A stretch of DNA of 64,000 nt, taken from positions 62,001 through 126,000 of the forward strand of contig NZ_CANMJY010000002.1 of NCBI RefSeq assembly GCF_947498345.1, read 5' to 3'. A program made the translations under genes and the position numbers. Of the stretch, positions 53,938 through 61,544 are shown piece by piece. The notes beneath the pieces were generated by a model, which was not told where the DNA came from, ran no database searches, and saw only the letters and a program-made list of their open reading frames with translations. Within the stretch, counting starts at the first letter, position 1. The number at the start of each line of letters is the position of its first letter. The stretch comes from an uncultured Winogradskyella sp. (GTDB taxonomy: Bacteria; Bacteroidota; Bacteroidia; Flavobacteriales; Flavobacteriaceae).

Positions 53938-53955
53938 GTTAACCTAGCATTAACC
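53938..53955 (-). promoter_or_regulatory. Direct-repeat box, probable autoregulatory site of the two-component system
   Basis: Plus-strand GTTAACCTAGCATTAACC, identical over 18 bases to 51474-51491. On the minus strand it reads as two 11-bp-phased GTTAA units (GTTAATGCTAG, GTTAACC). A third unit (CTAAC) is degenerate. Confidence 0.6.
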
Positions 53956-54120
53956 TTAATAAATGAAGAAATTTCAATATCTATATGGCTTCAGAAAATT
54001 TAAACCTACTTATGTTAATAACCAATTATTTTGTAACTTTAAGGATAATATACCTGTTATTGGGTATTTACATCCCTTCCCTTTAGACCTAATTTAGTAG
54101 CATAATTTAATATTTAGATT
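53956..54120. other. Divergent intergenic region before the four-gene cassette
   Basis: Together with the kinase leader (53675-53955), this makes a stretch of about 445 bases without a long gene. The right part holds the start region of the cassette; a TTTTG near 54030 could be a -33 box but no good -7 was found. Nothing else seen. Confidence 0.4.
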
Positions 54121-54366
54121 ATGGGAGCTAATACTATTGCGTACAAATTACAGAAGATTACTTGCGAAGATGATTCTTGTCAAAAAGAGTTTAGTGTTAT
54201 CATTTCACCCATCTATACTGCAGTTACCAGACCAGTGTCCGAAATAAAAATCAAGGCTTTCGCTAGAGGTGAAGAAGTTGAATCAGAAGATATTATTAAC
54301 GACTATATAGTGGTTAACTGTCCTTGTGGCAAGAATACCCAAAGAGTTTATTTAAAAAAGAGTTAA
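54121..54366 (+). CDS. Cassette gene 1: 81-residue Cys-pair protein
   Basis: 81 residues. Two Cys pairs, C15-x4-C20 and C67-x-C69 (C-P-C-G), bracket a hydrophobic beta-rich middle (FSVIISPIYTAVTRPVSEIK). This could be a zinc ribbon-like fold, but the spacing is not canonical. No signal peptide or membrane helix, so it is probably cytoplasmic. Not a family I recognise. First of four genes with 1-, 12- and 3-base gaps. Its ATG is clear and the next ATG lies one base after the stop (TAAaATG). Confidence 0.65.
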   Translation: MGANTIAYKLQKITCEDDSCQKEFSVIISPIYTAVTRPVSEIKIKAFARGEEVESEDIINDYIVVNCPCGKNTQRVYLKKS

Positions 54367-54367
54367 A

Positions 54368-55117
54368 ATGAGTGAGCCGAAAAAATTTGATTTTGACCAG
54401 TTTTGGCTAGAAAAAGGACAAGAACTAGTTAATCAGACATTTACTAATCTCAATAGGCATTTAAACAACTACAATACATATTTAAACATATTATTGGGGG
54501 TTTACACAGCTTATGGGTTGACTTTGACAGCATTATTTAAGTCAGAAAACACGTATATTTATGTTGGTTTTTTCTTACCGCTTATTCTAGTATACTGGGC
54601 GATATTTAAAATCTCTGTTGGGCAGGAAATTCCTCTCGATTCTTTAGATATGAGAAGCCCCATAAAGATTAATAACACGCACAATAGACTAATTACCAGC
54701 TTAAAGAAAGATATCTTAAATGCAAAAAGAATGATAGGTATAGCAACTTTTGCAGTTTTAATGGGTGGCTCCATTACTACATTTTATTTAAACAAAGAGG
54801 TTAAAGAATTTGAAAAAAATAAGTTAGACAATGATGCTAAAAAGGAAAGAAAGAAGGATTCACTAAAAATAGCTGACGATATTTTCAAAGAGTTTAAGAA
54901 AGACCAGAAATTTTATATTACAACCAACAAGAAAGATCAAAAAGCTACAATAGAAGCAAAATTACTTGAAGGAAAAACTATTGAAGTTAAATACCTTGAT
55001 TTAAATGGTAAAGCTAAGACTAGTAAGCCTATAAGAATCCCAAAATTTATGGATTACAAGAGAGACCTGGATAGTGTAAAAAGTATTATAAATATTAAAG
55101 TATTAAATAATAATTAA
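54368..55117 (+). CDS. Cassette gene 2: membrane protein with three helices and C-terminal coiled coil
   Basis: 249 residues. Helices at about 38-57, 62-83 and 118-138. The N-terminal 35 residues are helical and polar. After the last helix comes a Lys/Glu/Asp-rich coiled coil (about 140-175), then a beta-prone domain (about 180-249) with T-I-E-A-K-L-L-E-G-K-T-I-E-V-K. Three helices place the two ends on opposite sides of the inner membrane. Not recognised. Tightly coupled to gene 1. It could be the membrane anchor of a complex made with the other cassette proteins. Confidence 0.7.
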   Translation: MSEPKKFDFDQFWLEKGQELVNQTFTNLNRHLNNYNTYLNILLGVYTAYGLTLTALFKSENTYIYVGFFLPLILVYWAIFKISVGQEIPLDSLDMRSPIKINNTHNRLITSLKKDILNAKRMIGIATFAVLMGGSITTFYLNKEVKEFEKNKLDNDAKKERKKDSLKIADDIFKEFKKDQKFYITTNKKDQKATIEAKLLEGKTIEVKYLDLNGKAKTSKPIRIPKFMDYKRDLDSVKSIINIKVLNNN

Positions 55118-55129
55118 AACTAAGAAAGC

Positions 55130-55468
55130 ATGAAAAATATTGTAAATGAAACTGAGTTCGATGTCACATCGGGTGAAGCATACTACTTAACGATTACTTT
55201 TGGAAATGGGCAAGATGGTGATTCCAGCTTTAGAGACGTTGAAGGGCAATATCACACTGGAAGTATAATAAACGTAAAGATAGGCACAGGGGCAAAGTTA
55301 GTAGGAACTTTTATTCTAATAGGTTCATTGGTTACTGATACCAATCCGGATACCAATAAAACAAGTGTTTCTTATTATATCAATGGTAAAGAAGTGGAAA
55401 CATATAATGAGGATGTAGAGGAAGACAATTCTGCTATTTATTATACAACATTTATTAAATTTATTTAA
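55130..55468 (+). CDS. Cassette gene 3: small all-beta protein (112 aa)
   Basis: 112 residues, no signal peptide, no Cys. Strand-rich with Gly and Asp turns (YYLTITFGNGQDGDSSF, G-A-K-L-V-G-T-F-I-L-I-G-S-L-V-T). It resembles a small beta-sandwich or jelly-roll of the kind found in secreted inclusion-type or lectin-like proteins, but no family can be named. It lacks an export signal, so it is either cytoplasmic or carried by another route. Lies 12 bases after gene 2 and 3 bases before gene 4. Confidence 0.65.
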   Translation: MKNIVNETEFDVTSGEAYYLTITFGNGQDGDSSFRDVEGQYHTGSIINVKIGTGAKLVGTFILIGSLVTDTNPDTNKTSVSYYINGKEVETYNEDVEEDNSAIYYTTFIKFI

Positions 55469-55471
55469 GTT

Positions 55472-56800
55472 ATGAGACTAAGACTATTAATATTAAATAT
55501 TCTGCTATTCTTTAATTATTCAAATGGGCAAGATCTTGATTTAACAGAGTTAAAAGCACCATCATCACCTGCGTTTACAATTTTAGGGGTTCAGCCTACA
55601 GAAATTGCGAGGCCAACAACTTTTGATGCATTCAAAGCAAATTTGTTTGATAATTTTTCTGATGAAAATGGGTTTTCAATTCCTCAAAACCTTGCATTGG
55701 AATTTTCACCTTACTGGCTATTTAACCATAAAAATTTAACTTTTGATAAATTACTAGATCCCAGCCTCAATTCAGTTTGGACCAATATAGCTAGGAACTC
55801 CTCAATCTCAATTGCAACTATGGATATTGAAAATCAAATTGAAGACGATATGGTTAGTTCTGGTACTCGTTTAGGTATTGGGTACAGAACACTTATTCTC
55901 TCAGGATCACCATCAAATAAAAACAAAGAAAAGCTCCAACAGGCTTTATTAGCGTTAAAGGAAGTTCGTTTGACGATGGTAAGTGCCATCAATGTAATTC
56001 AAACTTTAGCATTTGACCCTGGATATAAAGATTTTGATAAATTTCTAGAAGATATCCCTTCCGAAATTGAAAAGTTGTTTAATTCTAAGGGACTAAATTC
56101 TACAGTTAAGGAACGTATTAGACAAACTGTTGATAAAGATATTGTAGCTCCTTTAAAAAAGTATAACATAAACTCCCCTTTAGATACTCAATCCAAATTA
56201 CAAACTTATATTAATGGCACTTTAGTGGCTCAGGTATTAACTAAAAAGAAGAGTGACATCCAATCTAAAGCAAAAGCGGTAGAAGATTTAGTAGATATTA
56301 ACAATAACAACTACAAAGGTTTTTTCTTAGAATTTGCTACGGCTTTAACGCTAGATTTTAATAATAACAAATTTGATAATTCTAGTTTGCCAAAATGGGG
56401 TTTTTGGCTGACACCTTCATACAGGACAGAAAGCGAAAAGTTTGAATTTTTAGGGGTTTTGAGATTTATAAAAAATGAAATTATAGACAATGTAGAATCA
56501 GATAATTTTGATGTCGGAGCAAAATTGGTCTTTGAAAAAGACAAACTTTCTTTTTCGGGTGAATTTATTAAACGATTTCAGTACTTGGAATTGATGGATA
56601 ACTCAGGCAATTTAGAATCAAAAGATGATCTTAAAGCTGTTTTAAATATTGAGTATAAGCTAGCTGATAATATTCTAATAACTTATACTTTTGGTGAAGA
56701 TTTTAATGTTAATACAGAATCTGATGGTAATGTAATTTCAACAGTTGGTTTGAGCTATAATATTGGAGGAAGCACAAAAAATATTAAACTTTTTGAATAA
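55472..56800 (+). CDS. Cassette gene 4: secreted/outer-membrane protein with SPAF-x-LG motif
   Basis: 442 residues. Signal peptide 1-19 (N-G-Q). The mature N-terminus has the striking string A-P-S-S-P-A-F-T-I-L-G-V-Q-P-T-E-I-A-R-P near 29-48. A helical middle (about 150-280) contains N-N-Y-K-G near 274-282. The last 160 residues alternate polar and hydrophobic strands (F-L-E-F-A-T-A-L-T-L, V-G-L-S-Y-N-I-G-G), which suggests an outer-membrane barrel. The function is unknown to me. It is the last gene of the cassette, closed by the terminator at 56815-56846. It may be the surface-exposed end of a system starting at 54121. Confidence 0.7.
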   Translation: MRLRLLILNILLFFNYSNGQDLDLTELKAPSSPAFTILGVQPTEIARPTTFDAFKANLFDNFSDENGFSIPQNLALEFSPYWLFNHKNLTFDKLLDPSLNSVWTNIARNSSISIATMDIENQIEDDMVSSGTRLGIGYRTLILSGSPSNKNKEKLQQALLALKEVRLTMVSAINVIQTLAFDPGYKDFDKFLEDIPSEIEKLFNSKGLNSTVKERIRQTVDKDIVAPLKKYNINSPLDTQSKLQTYINGTLVAQVLTKKKSDIQSKAKAVEDLVDINNNNYKGFFLEFATALTLDFNNNKFDNSSLPKWGFWLTPSYRTESEKFEFLGVLRFIKNEIIDNVESDNFDVGAKLVFEKDKLSFSGEFIKRFQYLELMDNSGNLESKDDLKAVLNIEYKLADNILITYTFGEDFNVNTESDGNVISTVGLSYNIGGSTKNIKLFE

Positions 56801-56814
56801 TTTTTTAAAGAAAT

Positions 56815-56846
56815 AAAACAGCTTGAGTTCTTACTCAAGCTGTTTT
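56815..56846. terminator. Terminator of the four-gene cassette, bidirectional
   Basis: AAAACAGCTTGAG (56815-56827) and CTCAAGCTGTTTT (56834-56846) form a 13-bp perfect stem with a 6-base loop. Confidence 0.9.
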
Positions 56847-56878
56847 GCTATTAATTAGGCCTTTGCTCTAGTACATAT

Positions 56879-57244
56879 CTACTTCACGGCATACCGTTCC
56901 ATTTTCATGGTTGGAGCAGCAATCATATTAACATATGTTACTACTGAAGTATCACTCATAAACTTATTCATAGAAGCTTCAGCATCTGCCATGGTTTTCC
57001 ATTTTACTACAACGACAACTTCATTGGTTCCCTTAGAATAACCACTTTCCCTGCTTATATAACCAGGCTGTTTGCTCGTGTAGATATCTTTAATCTTGGC
57101 ATCTTCTTTCCAAAAATCACCAGCATTTACAGAAGCTTTGTATTTAAAGGTCGTAACTTCTATCACATAAGACTCCGTAGTTTCTGAATTTTGATTACAT
57201 CCTGTTGCTACTATCGCCAGTAGTATTAAAACTAACTTTTTCAT
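56879..57244 (-). CDS. Lipoprotein with antibiotic-biosynthesis-monooxygenase-like (dimeric alpha-beta barrel) domain
   Basis: 121 residues from the chosen start. I use the Met at 57242-57244 because it gives M-K-K-L-V-L-I-L-L-A-I-V-A-T-G-C, a type II signal peptide with lipobox Cys16. The longer frame to 57307 would bury this and overlap the upstream gene. The mature domain has the ABM/ferredoxin-like order: Y-V-I-E-V-T-T-F strand, helix, Y-I-S-R-E-S strand, V-V-V-V-K-W strand and a helix with A-D-A-E-A-S-M. No catalytic residues are evident; it may bind small ligands or haem-like molecules. It lies 4 bases after the NTF2-like lipoprotein gene. Confidence 0.75.
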   Translation of the reverse strand: MKKLVLILLAIVATGCNQNSETTESYVIEVTTFKYKASVNAGDFWKEDAKIKDIYTSKQPGYISRESGYSKGTNEVVVVVKWKTMADAEASMNKFMSDTSVVTYVNMIAAPTMKMERYAVK

Positions 57245-57248
57245 AGTC

Positions 57249-58124
57249 TTAGAAATTAAATTTACCATTGGTGTTTTTGTGCTCAGTTTCAGGTAATATG
57301 GTTTCAATAATATCCCAATGTTCAGCTATTTTACCATTTTCAATTCTAAACAGGTCATAGAATGACGTATGCGCTCCAGCAAATTTACCTTCACTTACAG
57401 CTAATACAAAATTACCTTCGCCAAGGGCTTTGTGGACTTTGTCATAAACCATAGTTACACCATTTTTAGCCATCTCTTCTAAAGCTTTACCTAAACCCGA
57501 TAAACCATCACCAATCATAGAGTTATGCTGAATGTAATTATCTCCATCAAAATAGTTACTCATTTTATCAAAACCACCATTAACTAAAACAGTGTTTAAG
57601 AAATCCTCGACTATTACTTTGTTTGCTTCCGTTTTATCTAAATCGTTTATTGCTGTTTCTCCATCGGTTTGCGAATGTCCACTTGGGTTTGCTGGTGTTA
57701 ACTCAGCTAAATTGTCCCAATGCTCAACGATTTTTCCATTTTCGAATCTAAAAATATCAAAGCCTATTTTTGGACCAAAAAAATCATAAATAGTGTGTGA
57801 GAAAGTATAGTCACCGTCTTCAAATGAACGAACTACCTTAGCTTTAAAACCATCTTCTGGTGCGTGTTTCATAACTTCTCCAAATCCTGCTAAACCATCA
57901 CCAACGGCAAGATTATGTTGAATATATTTATCAGGATTAATATAAGAAATTGGTGTTTGGTCACCAGTTTCTAAGCTTACCAATAAAGCCGCAGCTTTTT
58001 CTTTGTTTGATAATTCTGTTGTTGTTTCCATAGGTTCTGTTTGTGTGTCTTCTGTTTCTTTTTTCTTTGAATTACACGCTGTTATTAACACAGCTAAAGC
58101 AATAATTGTTGTGATTCGTTTCAT
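57249..58124 (-). CDS. Lipoprotein with two tandem SnoaL/NTF2-like domains
   Basis: 291 residues. Lipobox L-I-T-A-C (Cys17). Two repeats, about 45-150 and 160-275, each with Y-I-Q-H-N, a G-D-G-L-(A/S)-G-(F/L)-G segment, an F-x-x-G/E-x-G-x-F/Y strand and E-N-G-K-I-(V/A)-E-H-W-D. This matches the SnoaL-like polyketide cyclase family. The pair probably forms a single pseudo-dimer. The activity is unknown; the family includes cyclases, isomerases and detoxification proteins. In an operon with the ABM-like lipoprotein; the AraC gene lies 94 bases upstream on the same strand. Confidence 0.85.
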   Translation of the reverse strand: MKRITTIIALAVLITACNSKKKETEDTQTEPMETTTELSNKEKAAALLVSLETGDQTPISYINPDKYIQHNLAVGDGLAGFGEVMKHAPEDGFKAKVVRSFEDGDYTFSHTIYDFFGPKIGFDIFRFENGKIVEHWDNLAELTPANPSGHSQTDGETAINDLDKTEANKVIVEDFLNTVLVNGGFDKMSNYFDGDNYIQHNSMIGDGLSGLGKALEEMAKNGVTMVYDKVHKALGEGNFVLAVSEGKFAGAHTSFYDLFRIENGKIAEHWDIIETILPETEHKNTNGKFNF

Positions 58125-58218
58125 GTGTTAGTGTTTGTTTGGTGCAAATTTGAAACAAATAAAGCCTGCATAAAAGATGAAAATCAGAATAAAAATGGTT
58201 AAAATCGAACCTATTGTT

Positions 58219-59094
58219 TTATTTAATACTGTTTTTAAATGATTTTGGGGTTAAACCCGTATTTTTCTTAAAATACTTGGTGAAATTAGTCGGATCTTCA
58301 AAACCGAGTTTATAAGCGAGTTGTGTGCTCTTTATAGAAGAATTGATAAGGTTACGTTTAGCCTGAAGAATAACATAGTCGTCAATGACAGTTTTGGCAG
58401 TTTTGTTAACTAATTCGTTTGAAATTGTATTAAGATGCTTATAGGTAATTCCTAGTTCAGAAGCATAAAAATTTGCACTTCTGGTGTTATGAAAACTATC
58501 TTCTAGAAGCTTAGTAAACTTTTGAAACAATTGAATTTGAGAAGAATTTTTAATATGAAATGTTTGATGCTGCTTGTAATATTCTGCTTTAGAAACTAGA
58601 ATAACGAAAAGGGATTCTAAGATTGTTTTTTGATTAAAAGCCGCTCGATTTGCAAATTCAGTTAGCAATAAACTGAAATAGCTATTAAAATCAGATTGCC
58701 TTGGAACCTGAAGAATGGGCGAAAATAATTGCGGATTAAATAATCGAAACACGAAATCTTTTGGCAGATGAGAAAAGCTATCTATAAAATAATCTTCAGT
58801 AAACAGCATACAATAGCCTTTAAAATCAGTAGAAAAATCAAAAGCATTTACCTGGTCTTTGGTTAAATAAATTAAAGTGTTCTCTTGTATGGGATACCAA
58901 TTAAAATCAATGAAGTGTCTGCCTTTTCCTTCGGTAAAAAATATGAGATTATAGAATTTTAACTGATGAGGTTGCTCAGGATTATGATCAAAACCTTTTT
59001 GTTGCCTGATATAATCAAGAGGAACTATATCAAAACCAAAGCTTGTCTTTTCGGTAGCTTGAAATGCAATATGAGGGATGCTTTTTCTCATCAT
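58219..59094 (-). CDS. AraC-family transcriptional regulator
   Basis: 291 residues. N-terminal cupin-like ligand domain (about 25-160, D-F-N-W-Y-P-I-Q, G-Y-C-M-L-F) and C-terminal AraC HTH (about 195-290, with Y-A-S-E-L-G-I-T-Y-K-H-L-N and the second helix pair ending in A-Y-K-L-G-F-E-D-P-T-N-F-T-K-Y-F-K-K). The pattern P-T-N-F-T-K-Y-F is diagnostic. It should bind DNA and switch genes on a small-molecule signal. The lipoprotein pair downstream is a possible target. There are two Met codons at the start; the first is used. Gap of 18 bases to hemB. Confidence 0.92.
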   Translation of the reverse strand: MMRKSIPHIAFQATEKTSFGFDIVPLDYIRQQKGFDHNPEQPHQLKFYNLIFFTEGKGRHFIDFNWYPIQENTLIYLTKDQVNAFDFSTDFKGYCMLFTEDYFIDSFSHLPKDFVFRLFNPQLFSPILQVPRQSDFNSYFSLLLTEFANRAAFNQKTILESLFVILVSKAEYYKQHQTFHIKNSSQIQLFQKFTKLLEDSFHNTRSANFYASELGITYKHLNTISNELVNKTAKTVIDDYVILQAKRNLINSSIKSTQLAYKLGFEDPTNFTKYFKKNTGLTPKSFKNSIK

Positions 59095-59112
59095 ACCTCC
59101 AAAAGATAGCTA

Positions 59113-60102
59113 TTATGATATTAACTTTACCACATCCTTAGCAAAATATGAGGCTATAATATCAGCACCAGCACGTTTAATAGATGTGATTTGCTCTAAC
59201 ATTACCGCATCATGGTCTAACCAACCTTTTTCAGCAGCAGCCTTAAGCATAGCATACTCACCAGAAACTTGATAAACTGCAATTGGGATTTCAAAACTAT
59301 TTCTAATATCGCGGACAATATCTAAATAGCTCAATCCGGGTTTTACCATAACGATGTCAGCCCCTTCATTAATATCCATTTCCGTTTCTCTAATCGCTTC
59401 ATCTCTATTAGCAAAATCCATTTGATAGGTCTTTTTGTCTTTTGGCACATTAACCATATCTACAGGTGCAGAATCTAGAGCGTCTCTAAAAGGGCCATAA
59501 AATGCAGAAGCATATTTTGCAGAATAACTCATAATACCAACATCTAAAAAGTTAGATTGGTCTAAGCCTTCTCTAATACCAAGAATGCGACCATCCATCA
59601 TATCACTTGGAGCTACAAAGTCTGCACCTGCTTCGGCATGAGAAATACTCATTTCTGCTAATACTTCAACCGTAGCATCATTGATAATTTTTCCTCCTTC
59701 AACAATACCATCGTGCCCATAAGAAGAGAAAGGGTCTAAAGCGACATCAGTCATCACCAACATATCTGGGCAAACGTCTTTAACTGTTTTTATAGCACGT
59801 TGCATTAATCCATCTGGATTTAAAGCCTCAATGCCTTTGTTGTCTTTTAAGGCATCATCGACTTTCACAAAAAGTAAAACCGATTTTAAACCTAAGCTCC
59901 AAAGTGTTTTAACTTCTTCTTTAAGTAAGTCTAAACTATAACGATAGTAGTTTGGCATAGAAGCAATTTCTTCCTTAATACCATTCCCTTCTACTACAAA
60001 AAGTGGTACTAAAAAATCGTTAGGAGAGATGATGGTTTCACGGACTAAGCTTCTAATAGCTTCGTTGGTTCTAAGACGTCTATTTCTTCTAATCGGGAAC
60101 AT
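59113..60102 (-). CDS. hemB: Porphobilinogen synthase (5-aminolevulinate dehydratase)
   Basis: 329 residues. The two active lysines lie in S-Y-S-A-K-Y-A-S (about 202) and M-V-K-P-G (about 255). D-V-A-L-D-P-F-S-S-Y-G-H-D-G (about 121-134) replaces the zinc-binding Cys motif D-V-C-L-C/D-x-Y-x-x-H-G-H-C-G, so both Cys ligands are absent and it should be of the Mg-dependent or zinc-free type. Joins two 5-aminolevulinate to porphobilinogen. It is the last haem gene of this run, 2 bases after hemF. Confidence 0.95.
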   Translation of the reverse strand: MFPIRRNRRLRTNEAIRSLVRETIISPNDFLVPLFVVEGNGIKEEIASMPNYYRYSLDLLKEEVKTLWSLGLKSVLLFVKVDDALKDNKGIEALNPDGLMQRAIKTVKDVCPDMLVMTDVALDPFSSYGHDGIVEGGKIINDATVEVLAEMSISHAEAGADFVAPSDMMDGRILGIREGLDQSNFLDVGIMSYSAKYASAFYGPFRDALDSAPVDMVNVPKDKKTYQMDFANRDEAIRETEMDINEGADIVMVKPGLSYLDIVRDIRNSFEIPIAVYQVSGEYAMLKAAAEKGWLDHDAVMLEQITSIKRAGADIIASYFAKDVVKLIS

Positions 60103-60104
60103 AA

Positions 60105-61007
60105 CTATATCCAGTTTTTTGGTTTTTGTAATACTTTAAGCAATCGTTCTTCTTCACTTCCTTCTTCTGGGTGGTGGTCATATACCCATTGTACATGTGG
60201 AGGTAGGCTAATAAGGATACTTTCAATTCTTCCATTGGTCTTCAATCCAAATAAAGTCCCTTTATCATGCACCAAGTTAAACTCTACATAACGACCACGA
60301 CGAATTTCTTGCCAGTTGCGTTGTTCTTGAGTGTATGATAAATCTTTTCGTTTTTCAACAATCGGCACATAGGCTTCTATAAAACTATTTCCAACTTCAG
60401 TGACAAAGTCATACCAATTTTGCATGCTCATCTCTTCGGTCTTTTTACAATAATCAAAGAATAAACCACCCAAACCACGCGCTTCATTTCTATGAGAATT
60501 ATAAAAGTACGCATCGCATCTGGCTTTGTATTTTGGGTAGAATTCTGAGTTATGTTTATCACAGGCTGTTTTACAGATTTGGTGAAAATGCTTGGCGTCT
60601 TCATCAAACAGATAGTACGGTGTTAAATCTTGTCCACCACCAAACCACTGGTCAACAATATTGCCATCTTGATCATACATTTCAAAATAACGCCAATTGG
60701 CATGTACTGTAGGTACCATTGGATTTTTAGGGTGCAACACTAAGCTTAGTCCACAGGCAAAGAAATCAGCGTCTTCTACACCGAAGTACTTTTGCATGCT
60801 TTCTGGTAACTTACCATGGACACCAGATATATTAACACCGCCTTTTTCGAATACATTTCCGTTTTCAATAACACGAGTTCTGCCACCACCTCCTTCAGGG
60901 CGTTTCCAAATATCTTCTTTAAACTTTGCTTTACCATCTATACCTTCTAATTTAAAAGTGATGGTGTCTTGAAGTTGGTGTATATAATTGAAAAATTTAT
61001 CTTTCAA
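60105..61007 (-). CDS. hemF: Oxygen-dependent coproporphyrinogen III oxidase
   Basis: 300 residues. Typical HemF strings: E-G-G-G-G-R-T-R-V near 38-46, W-F-G-G-G-Q-D-L-T-P-Y near 121-131, and G-R-Y-V-E-F-N-L-V-H-D-K-G-T near 235-248. Decarboxylates two propionates to vinyls with O2. The oxygen dependence fits an aerobic lifestyle. Located between GNAT and hemB with spacings of 3 and 2 bases. No radical SAM HemN is present in the window. Confidence 0.96.
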   Translation of the reverse strand: MKDKFFNYIHQLQDTITFKLEGIDGKAKFKEDIWKRPEGGGGRTRVIENGNVFEKGGVNISGVHGKLPESMQKYFGVEDADFFACGLSLVLHPKNPMVPTVHANWRYFEMYDQDGNIVDQWFGGGQDLTPYYLFDEDAKHFHQICKTACDKHNSEFYPKYKARCDAYFYNSHRNEARGLGGLFFDYCKKTEEMSMQNWYDFVTEVGNSFIEAYVPIVEKRKDLSYTQEQRNWQEIRRGRYVEFNLVHDKGTLFGLKTNGRIESILISLPPHVQWVYDHHPEEGSEEERLLKVLQKPKNWI

Positions 61008-61010
61008 ATC

Positions 61011-61544
61011 TTATGCTTTATAAAATTCATATACCTCCATATCTAATGATTGTTCACCTGGAGGTGTAAATCCTTTTTCATTTGTTTTTTGCCATTCAAA
61101 ATTATTACCTGTAGCTACTTTTACACTTCCAAGATTGTCTTTATGTACAATAATTTGAAGTGTTTTGAGACCTAAACTTTCAAAGGCGTAATTGGACAAT
61201 TCTCTTATGGCTTTGGTCATTAAACCTTGCCCTTTAAAGTTATAGTCAATACAATAGGCAAATTCTCCTTGTTTTGTATCCCAATTGAGTTCTTTGATAT
61301 AGATAAGACCAACTAATACTCTAGTCTCAGATTGCTTTAATGTAAATAAGAATTCTTCTTTATTTTCAAAATGTTTCACTTTCTTTTTTACAAATAATTG
61401 AGAAAGTGTAGGATTTAAATTCTGCTCTAAAGTTTTTGGAAAATAGCGTTTAAACCGATCTGCATTTGCCACACATAAATCGCAAATTTTCCATGCATCA
61501 CCATTATGAACGGGATTAATTTCGAAACCATCAAATACAATCAT
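61011..61544 (-). CDS. GNAT-family N-acetyltransferase
   Basis: 177 residues. GNAT fold: motif A region Y-N-F-K-G-Q-G-L-M-T-K-A near 104-115 (Q/R-x-x-G-x-G/A type), then the strands L-Q-I-I-V-H and a C-terminal segment with E-K-G-F. Related to ribosomal-protein acetyltransferases of the RimJ/RimL group, using acetyl-CoA. The target is unknown. It is inserted in the haem operon, sharing one base with the EI24 gene and 3 bases from hemF. This gene order is common in flavobacteria, so it is not a recent insertion. Confidence 0.88.
   Translation of the reverse strand: MIVFDGFEINPVHNGDAWKICDLCVANADRFKRYFPKTLEQNLNPTLSQLFVKKKVKHFENKEEFLFTLKQSETRVLVGLIYIKELNWDTKQGEFAYCIDYNFKGQGLMTKAIRELSNYAFESLGLKTLQIIVHKDNLGSVKVATGNNFEWQKTNEKGFTPPGEQSLDMEVYEFYKA

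Noticed and set aside
57245..57307. Longer start for the ABM-like lipoprotein
   Set aside because: It would overlap the upstream gene and put 21 residues before a perfect lipoprotein signal peptide.
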